DNA from: Fasciolopsis buskii
Lineage: Eukaryota; Platyhelminthes; Trematoda; Plagiorchiida; Fasciolidae
Reading direction: 5' to 3'
NCBI GenBank assembly: GCA_008360955.1
Contig: LUCM01011148.1
Span: forward strand, 53,741-117,740
DNA length: 64,000 nucleotides
Both the position numbers and the translations under genes were made by a program. Below, in pieces: positions 1-10,099 of this stretch (positions are counted from its first letter, which is position 1; each line of letters opens with the position of its first letter). Under the pieces are notes generated by a model, which did not search any database, was not told the origin of the DNA, and worked only from the letters and a program-made list of their open reading frames with translations.

Positions 1-952
1 CCATTGGAGTGCCCTTCGTAACAACAAGGCAACTATCCGCCAAGCTGTGCAGCATCCTGCCTGTGAATACCGATCTGTAAAAGTGACATCAGCATGCCCC
101 ACCTTGCGTTTTTTTATCCTCCTGTATAAATATAAAAATTCTGTTCTCTGATTAGCCTGAATTGTGCTCTTTAATGATCATATCTCAGCCGGGCATTTCA
201 GAACATTTTTGTCACCCGGTATCTGACATGATGATGGGTGTAAAGGTTCGACTAAAATGCGACACCTATCTATCCAAAAGTATTTACAAATGCAAATATA
301 AATACGGTAGTGCTGTGGGCTCTTAATTTGATTTCAACAGGGAAGTTAAAAGATCACCTATATTCAGCCCGGCCTATTGATCTCATAAAGTTTTGTCATT
401 CCTAAGCTCTGCTAAATGTTGTCCCCGTAATTATTTTCGCAACCTTGTACTCTTGCCAGTTTGAACGTAAGAATCCTCGCCAGTTGTCATCCCCACAAGT
501 ATTTTGCCTCAGGCGTGAAATGGTGATTATCTTTAGAAATGCCTGACAAAAATAAGAGTCGCGAATTAAATGTGATCCAAATAGCGGCACTAAATTCATA
601 CGAGCTGATGACAAGACTTTTGTGTCGCGGTATCTTGAGAAATGCTGTTTGTCCCGTCGCAATGGGCTGCTTTTGATCACATACGTCTCAGGACATTCCG
701 GTTCATCGTGCACTTTACACCTCAAATCGGCCGATGGATAACTACATTTTAGAATGTCGCATGTGCTTATGTTTTGCAAGTAACCTATGCTCGTCTATTC
801 TGTACTCACCGAAAGTAAATTGCGTGACGCGACTAAATCATGGTCTGTGTTTCCAGCTGTATCACAAAGAAAATTGTCTGTTTCTTCAGGCAACTAAATT
901 AACACCGACCGGTTGACCTAAGGTCATTGTTTTCCCTATCTTGAAACTGAAT
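1..952. other. No gene recognised
   Basis: The longest open stretch is 125 codons on the minus strand (402-779). It matches no family I know, and its composition does not stand out from chance open frames. No tRNA-like boxes or repeat arms were seen. Confidence 0.5.
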
Positions 953-984
953 TATATATATATATATATATATATGCATATATA
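953..984. repeat. (TA)n microsatellite
   Basis: An uninterrupted TA run of about 23 bases is followed by GCATATATA. It is one of three similar TA tracts in the window (also near 37,980 and 50,631). Confidence 0.95.
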
Positions 985-1320
985 GAATTAGCGGGTAGTA
1001 TCTGGATGTGTGTGTTGCCCGGGAGCACACGATCGGTTTCGCGGTTATTGTCATTCGTCAGGTATGCGTACCCGGCACTCTCTTATCCAAACATCCTTCT
1101 ACTTGTACACTCCGAATTGGCATGTCTCACCAGAAAGGGCTTCCATGCACACTCATGACGCCACAAATTCGATTCTGGAGAGACATATATATGCATAATA
1201 CACCGGCTTTGAAACAACTATGAAACCAACGCAAAGACGTAAATGGAACTTCACAGAAGGTGGAAAAACACAGGGAAATAATAAACCATAACAAACCAAC
1301 TTTTTTCTGTTTTTACGTTA

Positions 1321-2297
1321 NNNNNNNNNNNNNNNNNNNNNNNNNNNNNNNNNNNNNNNNNNNNNNNNNNNNNNNNNNNNNNNNNNNNNNNNNNNNNNNN
1401 NNNNNNNNNNNNNNNNNNNNNNNNNNNNNNNNNNNNNNNNNNNNNNNNNNNNNNNNNNNNNNNNNNNNNNNNNNNNNNNNNNNNNNNNNNNNNNNNNNNN
1501 NNNNNNNNNNNNNNNNNNNNNNNNNNNNNNNNNNNNNNNNNNNNNNNNNNNNNNNNNNNNNNNNNNNNNNNNNNNNNNNNNNNNNNNNNNNNNNNNNNNN
1601 NNNNNNNNNNNNNNNNNNNNNNNNNNNNNNNNNNNNNNNNNNNNNNNNNNNNNNNNNNNNNNNNNNNNNNNNNNNNNNNNNNNNNNNNNNNNNNNNNNNN
1701 NNNNNNNNNNNNNNNNNNNNNNNNNNNNNNNNNNNNNNNNNNNNNNNNNNNNNNNNNNNNNNNNNNNNNNNNNNNNNNNNNNNNNNNNNNNNNNNNNNNN
1801 NNNNNNNNNNNNNNNNNNNNNNNNNNNNNNNNNNNNNNNNNNNNNNNNNNNNNNNNNNNNNNNNNNNNNNNNNNNNNNNNNNNNNNNNNNNNNNNNNNNN
1901 NNNNNNNNNNNNNNNNNNNNNNNNNNNNNNNNNNNNNNNNNNNNNNNNNNNNNNNNNNNNNNNNNNNNNNNNNNNNNNNNNNNNNNNNNNNNNNNNNNNN
2001 NNNNNNNNNNNNNNNNNNNNNNNNNNNNNNNNNNNNNNNNNNNNNNNNNNNNNNNNNNNNNNNNNNNNNNNNNNNNNNNNNNNNNNNNNNNNNNNNNNNN
2101 NNNNNNNNNNNNNNNNNNNNNNNNNNNNNNNNNNNNNNNNNNNNNNNNNNNNNNNNNNNNNNNNNNNNNNNNNNNNNNNNNNNNNNNNNNNNNNNNNNNN
2201 NNNNNNNNNNNNNNNNNNNNNNNNNNNNNNNNNNNNNNNNNNNNNNNNNNNNNNNNNNNNNNNNNNNNNNNNNNNNNNNNNNNNNNNNNNNNNNNNN
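1321..2297. other. Assembly gap (977 N)
   Basis: All bases are N. The gap starts inside a minus-strand LINE that is still in recognisable frame at 2,298, so a repeated LINE copy is the likely cause of the assembly break. Any apparent open frame across it is meaningless. Confidence 0.99.
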
Positions 2298-3094
2298 GGC
2301 CTTTGGAAGGTGAAATGGTACTCTAACATCTATCCGAGGGTAAAGATTTGATCGACAAATCCACGACCAGTGCGAAACCCGACATGTTCCTCGTGAGATT
2401 GTCCCTCATGCGTGTTGTACAACCTGCGAAGAATGACGGACGAAGGCAGCACTGATTCTGTCGGGATTAGGCTAATACTCCTATGGTTAACGCAGTCACC
2501 AGGCAAGCTTATTTTAAAGATGGAGGCGTCTTTCTCGGAGTGCCATACTTTCGAGAACATCACTTGGAGTTCTCTGACCAGTTCCATTCTTTCATCTTTA
2601 AACAGAGCTGAGAGAATTTCATTGGAGCTAGGCTCTTTATGACGTCCTAATGTTTGGATTTCGCAGAGGATCTCCGCCTCAACAGGTGGATCTGCTGTGA
2701 CAGGACACGGGACGCTCCCGGGAATAGCTACGGGAGGGACCGCTGCTGAGGGCCGGATAAATTGTACTTGAGAGTTCTCTGTCCAGTATAAAAGACGTCA
2801 CTGCTAGTTGTAGGTAGGCGACCCATCAGTTTCACAGATCCTTTCGTTCACGCCCAATGCCTTTTTACCGGTAGCTTGGATGCGTTGAAACAGCTTGCGG
2901 GGATTCCCCATGGCGGCAGTATGCTCCATCGGTTGAGACCACTGTATCTCGCGATTCCTAAGCAAGCTCGCACTGACTCCACGTGTCGGTGCCAGCCATG
3001 CTTTATTATGCTCGCTACCAGTCGAGATGAACTGACGCGCGTCAATAAGGCGCAAAGTCTCAGCAGAAATCCATGACCTCCGTTTCCGTTTCAT
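2298..3094 (-). mobile_element. RTE-type LINE fragment (linker and reverse transcriptase N-part)
   Basis: This is a decayed non-LTR retrotransposon on the minus strand. Reading from 3,094 down, the first block carries the linker between endonuclease and reverse transcriptase found in fluke RTE-like elements: RRSWISAETLRLIDAR, then a basic stretch, GNPRKLFQ and ICETDGSP. A second block (2,587-2,330) holds the finger-region motifs NHRSISLIP, SSVILRRL and GFRTGRGFVDQIFTL. The frame then continues after one stop as MLEYHFTFQR into the gap, where the catalytic palm would lie. Several frameshifts and the stop mark it as dead. Its endonuclease half is missing upstream. Assignment to RTE (SR2-like) rather than another LINE clade is inference from motif wording; LINE identity itself is solid. 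Confidence 0.85.
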
Positions 3095-6000
3095 TTATGG
3101 TTTTTTCCTCCACTTGGATCGGTTCATACATTACACTATGGGTACACTAACACCTCCTTCGTGTCGCAGTTACAAAAACAGTTCAACCCTAGTTCACCGG
3201 CCCAACTGGTTAGTTCGGCACCCCTCATCGTCATTTTGTTTGACAAAGCAATGAATACTCGACATCACATTATCTTTTCACTGTATAAATTTGCTCGTGC
3301 TCATGGATATCGTGACCTGGAGGAGAAAAAATGCTGGTGCTCGGTGAAGAATTGACGAACAATAAGGACCACTTTGGAAAATCTGTTGCTGTTTTCGGGG
3401 GCACTAAATGGCGAAATGCTGATGACAAGAAACTATTTCTTCATCAAAATCAAGTGATGAGCAGCATGTCGGTTGATCATTCCAGATTAAATACTTTAGC
3501 GACCACTGATAAAGCTTACTGGCCCTAGCGATGCGTTTTGTATTGCATGAGCTATCGCAGCATGGGTATCCTGCTTCTTGCGTCACTTTAGTCCAACTTC
3601 CAATAGTCACAGCTGACAGTTGTGTTGGCCGTTTTTTATTTAGCCCTGACAAAACCTAGGGTGCCAGTCAAGTTGGGTAAACAGTTCCGGTGAATTTGAT
3701 GCTTCCAGCTTGGATAATAATGAAATTGATCGAAACGAATTGAAAAAAATAGGGAACAGATAATAATGTGAGAATTGACCAAAAAACGTTTATGCGAACT
3801 TGGATAAATAAGCGATTAAAATGACACTTCAGTTGTCATACGGTATTGAAGACATGTACGGAAACCAGGTTCACTGTTGTCGCTGTCCCGAAGGGAATTA
3901 TTTAGAGTCTGCGTTTTTCCAGTCCTATGGCGGTTGTGATAGATTGACTGCATCAAGCTGTGGGTGAGTTCACAATTGGTGTTTCCCGGATAACTGGACT
4001 GATGCATTTTACCATAATGCACGAGTTTCCCATTCCTCGTATCTTATGAATGCTACCATGGTTGTAGGATAAATCGTAGGCGCATCTGTTAAGTCACTGT
4101 TACGCAGGCCTCGGTTAGTTGTACTGACTTAAAGACGATTTGGGTCAAAGCTGTTCAGGACTGCGAAATTGCGGGACGTCATTCTGCTTCCGGTGTAATC
4201 ATAAATGCAGATTTTATTTTTCGTGAAATAAGATCAATAACCTGCCTTTGTGATAGTTGTTGCCGAACATGAACTCATGAAATCAGAACAGCGAACTAAT
4301 TCTTCGCTGACTCTTGGTTCAGGAATCTCGTCACTTAACCATAAGGATAGAAACAGTGTGAGCTGAAGATTGTGAGCTAGGGACGGGTCACTTGAGTTGT
4401 CACTCGAACAGCGGTTTCCACGTCGAATCTAGGACAGCCAATAAGAAATAGACTCGCGCGATGTGACAGCCTAGTACAGAAAAGCTGCTTTTGGCCACGC
4501 GCTAAGCCAGATAATGCAAAGAGCGCGAATAAACTCAACAATTAGCCGAACACTGGCTTTCCCAATCAAATGATCTGTTGAAGAAATACACCTACCAATA
4601 AGAATACAGAACCTGGTCAGTGGTAAATTGGCGAATATTAATTGTGGACGCTTTACATGGAGTTACGTGCTGCTCAGAATCCGTCCACAGTCGGTTATAC
4701 AAATCGGAAACAATATTTGACTCTGGTCGTTTGGCAAGTTCCTGACCGATATTTGACCATTGGCATCAGTCTCTACTTGTAATTGCTCAGACAGGAAGGT
4801 GGCTAGCGTTTGTAAAGCAAAGAACGTTATAAAAGGATGCAATGTGAAGAGAATATTTAGTAGAACATGTTTTTCGGAAGTTAGAATTTCTCTGTGTAAG
4901 TGGGACCGGTATGGCTGTTTTATAGAAGCTTTGTTGAGACTCATTTTGTATAACTCAGAAGTTCCTGTGATAATTACGCACTCGCTAGGTCTCATCAATG
5001 AGTGCATTCTATCCCGCGTAGCAGTCAATTCCGCCGACGAGTCATTTCTTTTTGGGTGCCGAAACAAACAATCCGATGCTATCTCAGCGTTCTTCAATTT
5101 TCAATAGAATTTGTGTTTGGCATTAGAATCTTTTCATTGTGGTAGTTATCATGTCTTCTTTCGATTGTTTTGTCTCTATGAGGAGCAGCACAAAATTCAT
5201 TCTGACATTTGACAAAGTTTGAAAACGAGTATCCCTTCGCAATTCCGCGGTACCTATGTGAATGTGCCAATTTTGTTCCAAGAAGAATCTGAACAGCATT
5301 TTCAGTGTAAACTCCTAAAGATATTTTTTGGCTTCTGTCAACGAGTGCGTCCGACTTTCTGTGTTAAGCATCGGTGTTAATTTATTAATAAGTCATAGAA
5401 AGAAAACTTAATTCCATCAAATAATCAAATAGTCGTCCGCAGAAAAGTTAGTTCAACCTAATGTGTTGTTTGCTAAACATTCGTTTCCATTGGCCATCAA
5501 ATGTAGAACAGTTAGTAAAAGAAGAACATAGTCTGACTATTTTTCCTTAGATTACCTTGCATCAAGACCACTGATTCCTCCAACATAAGACCATCAAACC
5601 GGCAGAAACTTAAATAACCTAACAGTAAGACTTCATAGACACATTTTTAAACCCCGACGTACAGCATGGTTATTTTGTCGTACTGATATTCATTCCTTTG
5701 AGTGTTTTCTTAGTAAGTGCGAGTGTTGCTTGTTAACAATGAAACACAGTAGCCGAATTCTAAGACTCCACCAGAAATCACCAGAAAATCCGTTTTTTTT
5801 CTAGCATAGAAAAACAGCTAGAACGATCCAACAAGCCGTGGGGATATCATTACGTTTGCATCAAGCCGCAATCCGTGACTACCGTTCATCATTTATTCAA
5901 CACCGAGCTGGCATCGAATGACAAAGAGGGTTGTTCAAACTGACCGCCGAAGTCAATAGTCACAGCGTGACTGCCACAAAACAATCCGTAACATAAGCTG

Positions 6001-6160
6001 AAGATTGAAAGCTCCCACCTTTTAGAAACAGTATAAAAATAACCTGGGTTTTCTAAATCTAATAATAATAAGGGGAATTTCAACTTCGGCATCATCCAAA
6101 TTTCAGATAATAACACTAGAAGAATGCCTGTGATGGAGGAACTTAGAGGCTCGGCCCAGC
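3095..6160. other. No gene recognised; overlapping long open frames at 4,663-5,107
   Basis: Between 4,663 and 5,107 both strands are open for over 110 codons (144 on minus, 115 on plus). Neither translation resembles a known family, and they mask each other, so at most one is real. The plus frame ends in a fairly protein-like stretch (HSLGLINECILSRVAVNS) and contains a good donor-like CTGT|GTAAGT near 4,895, but I see no matching acceptor that settles it. The rest is unremarkable. Confidence 0.4.
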
Positions 6161-6167
6161 TAGTTAC

Positions 6168-6320
6168 CGCATTTCATAGAACCGTCTAGAATTTTCAGTT
6201 GACAGCACTCCATGCACTCTTTCGCTGATTCGCATTTGTCAATTTTTCTATTAACCGATTTCCGAGGCATAGGCACAGACGAGGACGTAACAATCCGGTT
6301 AGTTGCCTGTTTTCTACCGG
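6168..6320 (-). CDS. Candidate internal exon, unidentified protein
   Basis: On the minus strand a pyrimidine-rich acceptor (CAACTATTTTGCAG) precedes 153 bases that stay open in one frame and end at a consensus-like donor (AATGCG|GTAACT). The exon would be symmetric: it takes up two bases of a split codon and leaves one. The 50 residues are lysine-, serine- and cysteine-rich, with the cluster KCESAKECMECC. I do not recognise the family. Splice-like pairs of this quality also occur by chance, so the call rests on the combination of signals. Its phase does not join directly to the candidate exon at 7,439-7,608; an intermediate exon or a different gene would be needed. Confidence 0.25.
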
Positions 6321-7438
6321 CTGCAAAATAGTTGAACTTCTCTCGTCGAAGCATTTCCAAACAATTGTTGATTAAGGACCGGTGAGCCAGCCGTTTGATG
6401 CAATCGTTTAGTCACTGTTTTCAAGCCGTTGTTTACGATAAACGGTTTATCTTAGATAATTACTTTTAGCTAAAATAATCCTAGACTGGGTGCCAGGTTT
6501 AGGCTGGTGCGACTGGGATTGATGAAGTACATATGAACCACAAATCCTTTAGGTCCATTTCACTCAAATGACCTAGCCGGACTATCAGCAAACATAGTTT
6601 GGATCAGTTGACCAAAAGAAGCACAATTAGATCAACGAAATTCCACTTGGTCTTCTGTCAAGAATACAGTTAACCTAGATGTCAAACAGCATGTTACACA
6701 AATTAAACCAGCGTGGTTTAGCCCATCAGAATAAGTGAGCATGCGTGCCTCAGCAATTTACATTTTATAGCAGAAAAAAACATTTGTTGAAATTTGCTTC
6801 AGTTTCTTGTCTTTTCCAAAGAGTATAGTCAATCGTGCTAGAAACTGCCAAATTCCACTTGATTGCAACGGACGTGCTATTGCACAACGTTGATAGTTTA
6901 AGGAGTTTGCTGTCTCTTTGGAGACTAGGAACTGCAGTCATCACGTAACTTCACCAGTCCTTTGAATCAGTCAAATATAAGATTCCTTAACTAATCACGA
7001 GCTACCCATTTCCATAGTAATTCAAAGAGACTGGCCTAAGTAAATACGAGATGCTACAGACTGCGACTTTTTGGGAGTACCATTTTTAAGACTCCGAAGT
7101 GATGGAAAAAGAGATTTCGGCGTTTTGTTTCCAAATTGTTTGAAATGGTTTGCAAATTGCTGATTTATAGGGTGCCGTATTTAGCAAATTTGGGTTTCAT
7201 ACTATTGTGGTTATATGTTCGTACGACATATCACAAAAAAATACGTCATAAAAACGAGCAAGCCGTCGTCAAAAGCCTATCCCTTGTTCATGTCTTATCT
7301 AGCTGTAGAACTAGTTTTTGTGCGATAGAAAATTATTGCCGTCCTAAGTGCATGTTGCATTTAATTTATGAAGTCTACCCTGTGTCTACAAATGACGAAA
7401 TCAATGCAACATACACTGAGAAAGTGGGAGAAACTTAC

Positions 7439-7608
7439 AACATCTTAGCGAATATAGCACGCTCGGCAAGAGCGCACAGCCAGCAAAATAGATCTTTGGT
7501 GAGTTCTTGGTTGGTGGAGGAATCCATTCCTGCCAAATCGTAGATAACTTGATCAGACCCAGCTGGTACATCACAGACAACAATGTCACAGAGAGCTAAG
7601 AAGATGTT
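7439..7608 (-). CDS. Likely internal exon, unidentified host protein
   Basis: This is the best-looking exon in the window. The acceptor is near ideal (CTGTTTTTGTTCCAG), the donor is ATGTT|GTAAGT, and the 170 bases between are open in the frame that begins exactly at the acceptor. The peptide starts NIFLALCDIVVCDV, contains YDLAGMDSSTNQELTKDLF and ends LAERAIFAKM; it alternates hydrophobic and acidic/polar residues as a folded alpha/beta or helical segment would. It starts in phase 0 and leaves two bases of a split codon. I do not recognise the family. It sits just downstream, on the same strand, of the open segment at 7,910-8,149. Confidence 0.45.
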
Positions 7609-7909
7609 CTGGAACAAAAACAGAAGTGTCATATCCGTCAGTTCTTCGTGATAGTTAAGACCGATAAATCCGCCAAGTTGTACATTTTGGAGTAGTTGAA
7701 AGGTGAAGTGACCTTGACGATGAAGAGATAGTTTGGCAGGTTTTGTGATCGACTGTTTGGCTAGCGGAACTACACACCTACTACTGACTGATTGGCAATC
7801 TTATAATTTGCAATAAATAATTATCTACTTTCTTGCTTCGCTTAGAAATTTATGCTTATGCAGTTCTCCGAAGCTACACATTTCTCGCCGACTCACTCAG
7901 GCATGTGAT

Positions 7910-8149
7910 TCAAACCATTTTTGACAATATATTATGAAAGACAACGATTCTGACTCCAACCAGCCAAAACTTCAGTGTTTTCTTTAAGAAATCTATAGAT
8001 TCTTCTCCCAGTGTTAAAGTAGAACTGGGGCAGTGATTTGTTTTCAGTTTTTTGGTATCAATCACGTCACATGAATCGTGAAAATTCCAACTCTTGCCCA
8101 AACTGTCTGCTTCGGTAACGAGAAAATGAAATAGGTCCTCAGTCAAGTA
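7910..8149 (-). CDS. Candidate exon region upstream of 7,439-7,608
   Basis: A minus-strand open segment of about 78 codons with protein-like content: an N-terminal DLFHFLVTEADSLGKSWNF block and a C-terminal GEESIDFLKKTLKFWL block. It is preceded by a pyrimidine-rich stretch ending TTGACTGAG that could serve as acceptor. Phase-0 donors that would join to the 7,608 acceptor are CTG|GTTGGA and ATG|GTTTGA, both weak. The family is not recognised. Exon borders are uncertain and the link to the next exon is inferred from strand, order and compatible phase. Confidence 0.3.
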   Translation of the reverse strand, partial: YLTEDLFHFLVTEADSLGKSWNFHDSCDVIDTKKLKTNHCPSSTLTLGEESIDFLKKTLKFWLVGVRIVVFHNILSKMV

Positions 8150-9937
8150 ATCGGAAATAAAGCAAAAAAATTTATTCGAAAAGTTGTTTGATTAACTTAT
8201 ATAGTGTGGCTTTTCCCGTGAAAAAATTCCGCCATACGAGGGAAATCAATTACGTGAAAAGTGAACGTAAGTTATTGAACAATCTCATGACATTATTCTA
8301 CGTTAGATTGGTAAACAACAAGAATTCTCATCTCAACAGTGATGATGTCATCATAATACGAGTTGTTTCGCGGCCTGTTAGTATCTCTGCAATTTAATCA
8401 ATTGGTTCTTTAGCCAAGCGGTGGTGACAATGCATAGAGAAGATGTAGCGGGACGTCAAGCAGACCAATCCGTATCGATTGTTCGAAGAACGGGCGGCCC
8501 TCGCATTGGAAGTAATAGTTGGCTAACCTACAGAATTTGACTAGGAAGCAATAACTACAACAAAACCTCGAATTAGGCAAAAAAAAAATGCGTCATATAT
8601 TAGTCTAATCTGGGGCGAATAATCCCTAAGAAAGAAAATACATTATTACCAAAGCTACGGCCATAACAGATGCATGATGTGCAATAAGCAGGCGGATTTG
8701 ATCTGTTGAAGTTTCGAAAACAGGATAGTGAAGTAAATATCCTTAGTCATGTTATTCTGAATTTTCTGTCTCACACGAAACGTATTTCTTCGGGCATCTC
8801 GTTACAACGAGACAGCAATGGCGACCCAAAACACGGTCTTGTTAGCTTTCGATTAACTGTACCGCCAGATTGTAAAGAGTGAGTGTCCACACCCACGCAC
8901 TAGGAAATGTTGAATCCTTGCCAGTAGGTTTTAGTGAACCCAGAACGAAGTTCTTAAAATAAGTCCGAACATTATCTCAAATTGTTTGCACAGAGGTGAA
9001 CAGAAAAAATGACTTCCGTTGGGGAAAAACACTCGAAGCACTATTTCCCACTTCAAACAGAGTACCCTTGTGTTCCGTATTTCTTTGATTACTCATTCTT
9101 GTCTTATGATTGATGTTGGAATTTCACGTGCAATTTGATGACGTCTTCTGACGGATTGTACGCTTTTATTTATAAAACAACAAGCCAAAGGACAGTGTAA
9201 ACCATTTCTACGTTCGTCACCTGGCATAATTTCAGCCCATTGTTTCATATCCTACCCAACAAAAGCAACTACAATCCACAGTGCAGTCGAATGATGATGC
9301 CATTAAAAGCAGGTCATGTTCTACTTGGTCAAACACTGGCCAACTAAAATAACTGCTTCCAAAATAAGACAACCCTATTATCAGGAGGAAGCATTGACAA
9401 TGGTAAGTGACTGTCTGACTCAATCCGATCACGTGGTAATTTCAAAAAACCTTAAAACAAAAGTTCCACACCAGTTAAACACAGATCATCCGAGAATGAC
9501 AGGAATGAAAGCAACTACTCGTTCTTGAGCGTATTGGCCAAATATATGTTCAAACATTGTTGACCTTGTATGCAGATGCGAGCGATGTTCACTAATAGCC
9601 AAAGCAGTGGTGAAATGTGAGATCTACAATTGGCCTGTATCTTCTGAATCCTGCAACCTCAACCGCATCGATTACGCCGGATCTACGAGCAATCGACATT
9701 TTTTTAATCGTCGTTGATTTCTGTTCGAAATGACTTAAAGTGTTTCCAGTAACCCACGCATCCTGGTGTCGTATTGCAGCGAACTCGGCATGTCATGTGA
9801 GCTTTTACATGTAACAGCAGAACTTGGACAAACCATGTGAATCAACTTTGGAGAGGATACACATCCGAAAACTATCTTCACCGGGATTATCACGAACACT
9901 CGCTGGACATTCTCCTAGAACAATTTTCCTTCCACAG
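8150..9937. other. No gene established
   Basis: One short plus-strand segment (about 8,205-8,265) is framed by a TTAACTTATATAG acceptor-like and a GAAC|GTAAGT donor-like site but codes only about 20 residues. A GTAAGT site near 9,402 closes another open segment without a convincing acceptor. No repeat family was identified. Confidence 0.4.
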
Positions 9938-10099
9938 CAATACGGTGATAACTCTGAAACCGAGACTGGATCAGCTTTGGACTAAGGCCATTCAAAGTGA
10001 ATATAAGCATCAATTAAATGGTTTGATATTGAGCCACATAGAAAATCTTACGCGATTTCTTCCTTCGGGGAAAATGACACAAAGACAATTAAACAAAAG
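9938..10099 (+). CDS. Candidate internal exon, unidentified helical protein
   Basis: The plus-strand acceptor CAATTTTCCTTCCACAG is strong, and the donor AAAAG|GTGTTT is acceptable. The 162 bases between are open; the exon takes one base of a split codon and leaves two. The 53 residues (NTVITLKPRLDQLWTKAIQS at the start, ENLTRFLPSGKMTQRQLNK at the end) are rich in leucine, lysine and glutamine, as in a helical repeat. I recognise no family. The frame stays open beyond the donor to about 10,172, so a non-spliced reading is also possible. Confidence 0.3.

Noticed and set aside
590..610. Shared peptide SARMNLV between minus frames near 0.6 kb and 53.25 kb
   Set aside because: A seven-residue match between all frames of 64 kb is expected about once by chance.
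1260..2351. Long open frames spanning the first N block
   Set aside because: They consist almost entirely of undetermined bases; the same applies to frames across 32,123-32,925.
4663..5107. A protein-coding gene in the overlapping 144- and 115-codon frames
   Set aside because: Both strands are open over the same bases, neither translation shows a motif, and splice signals do not settle the strand.
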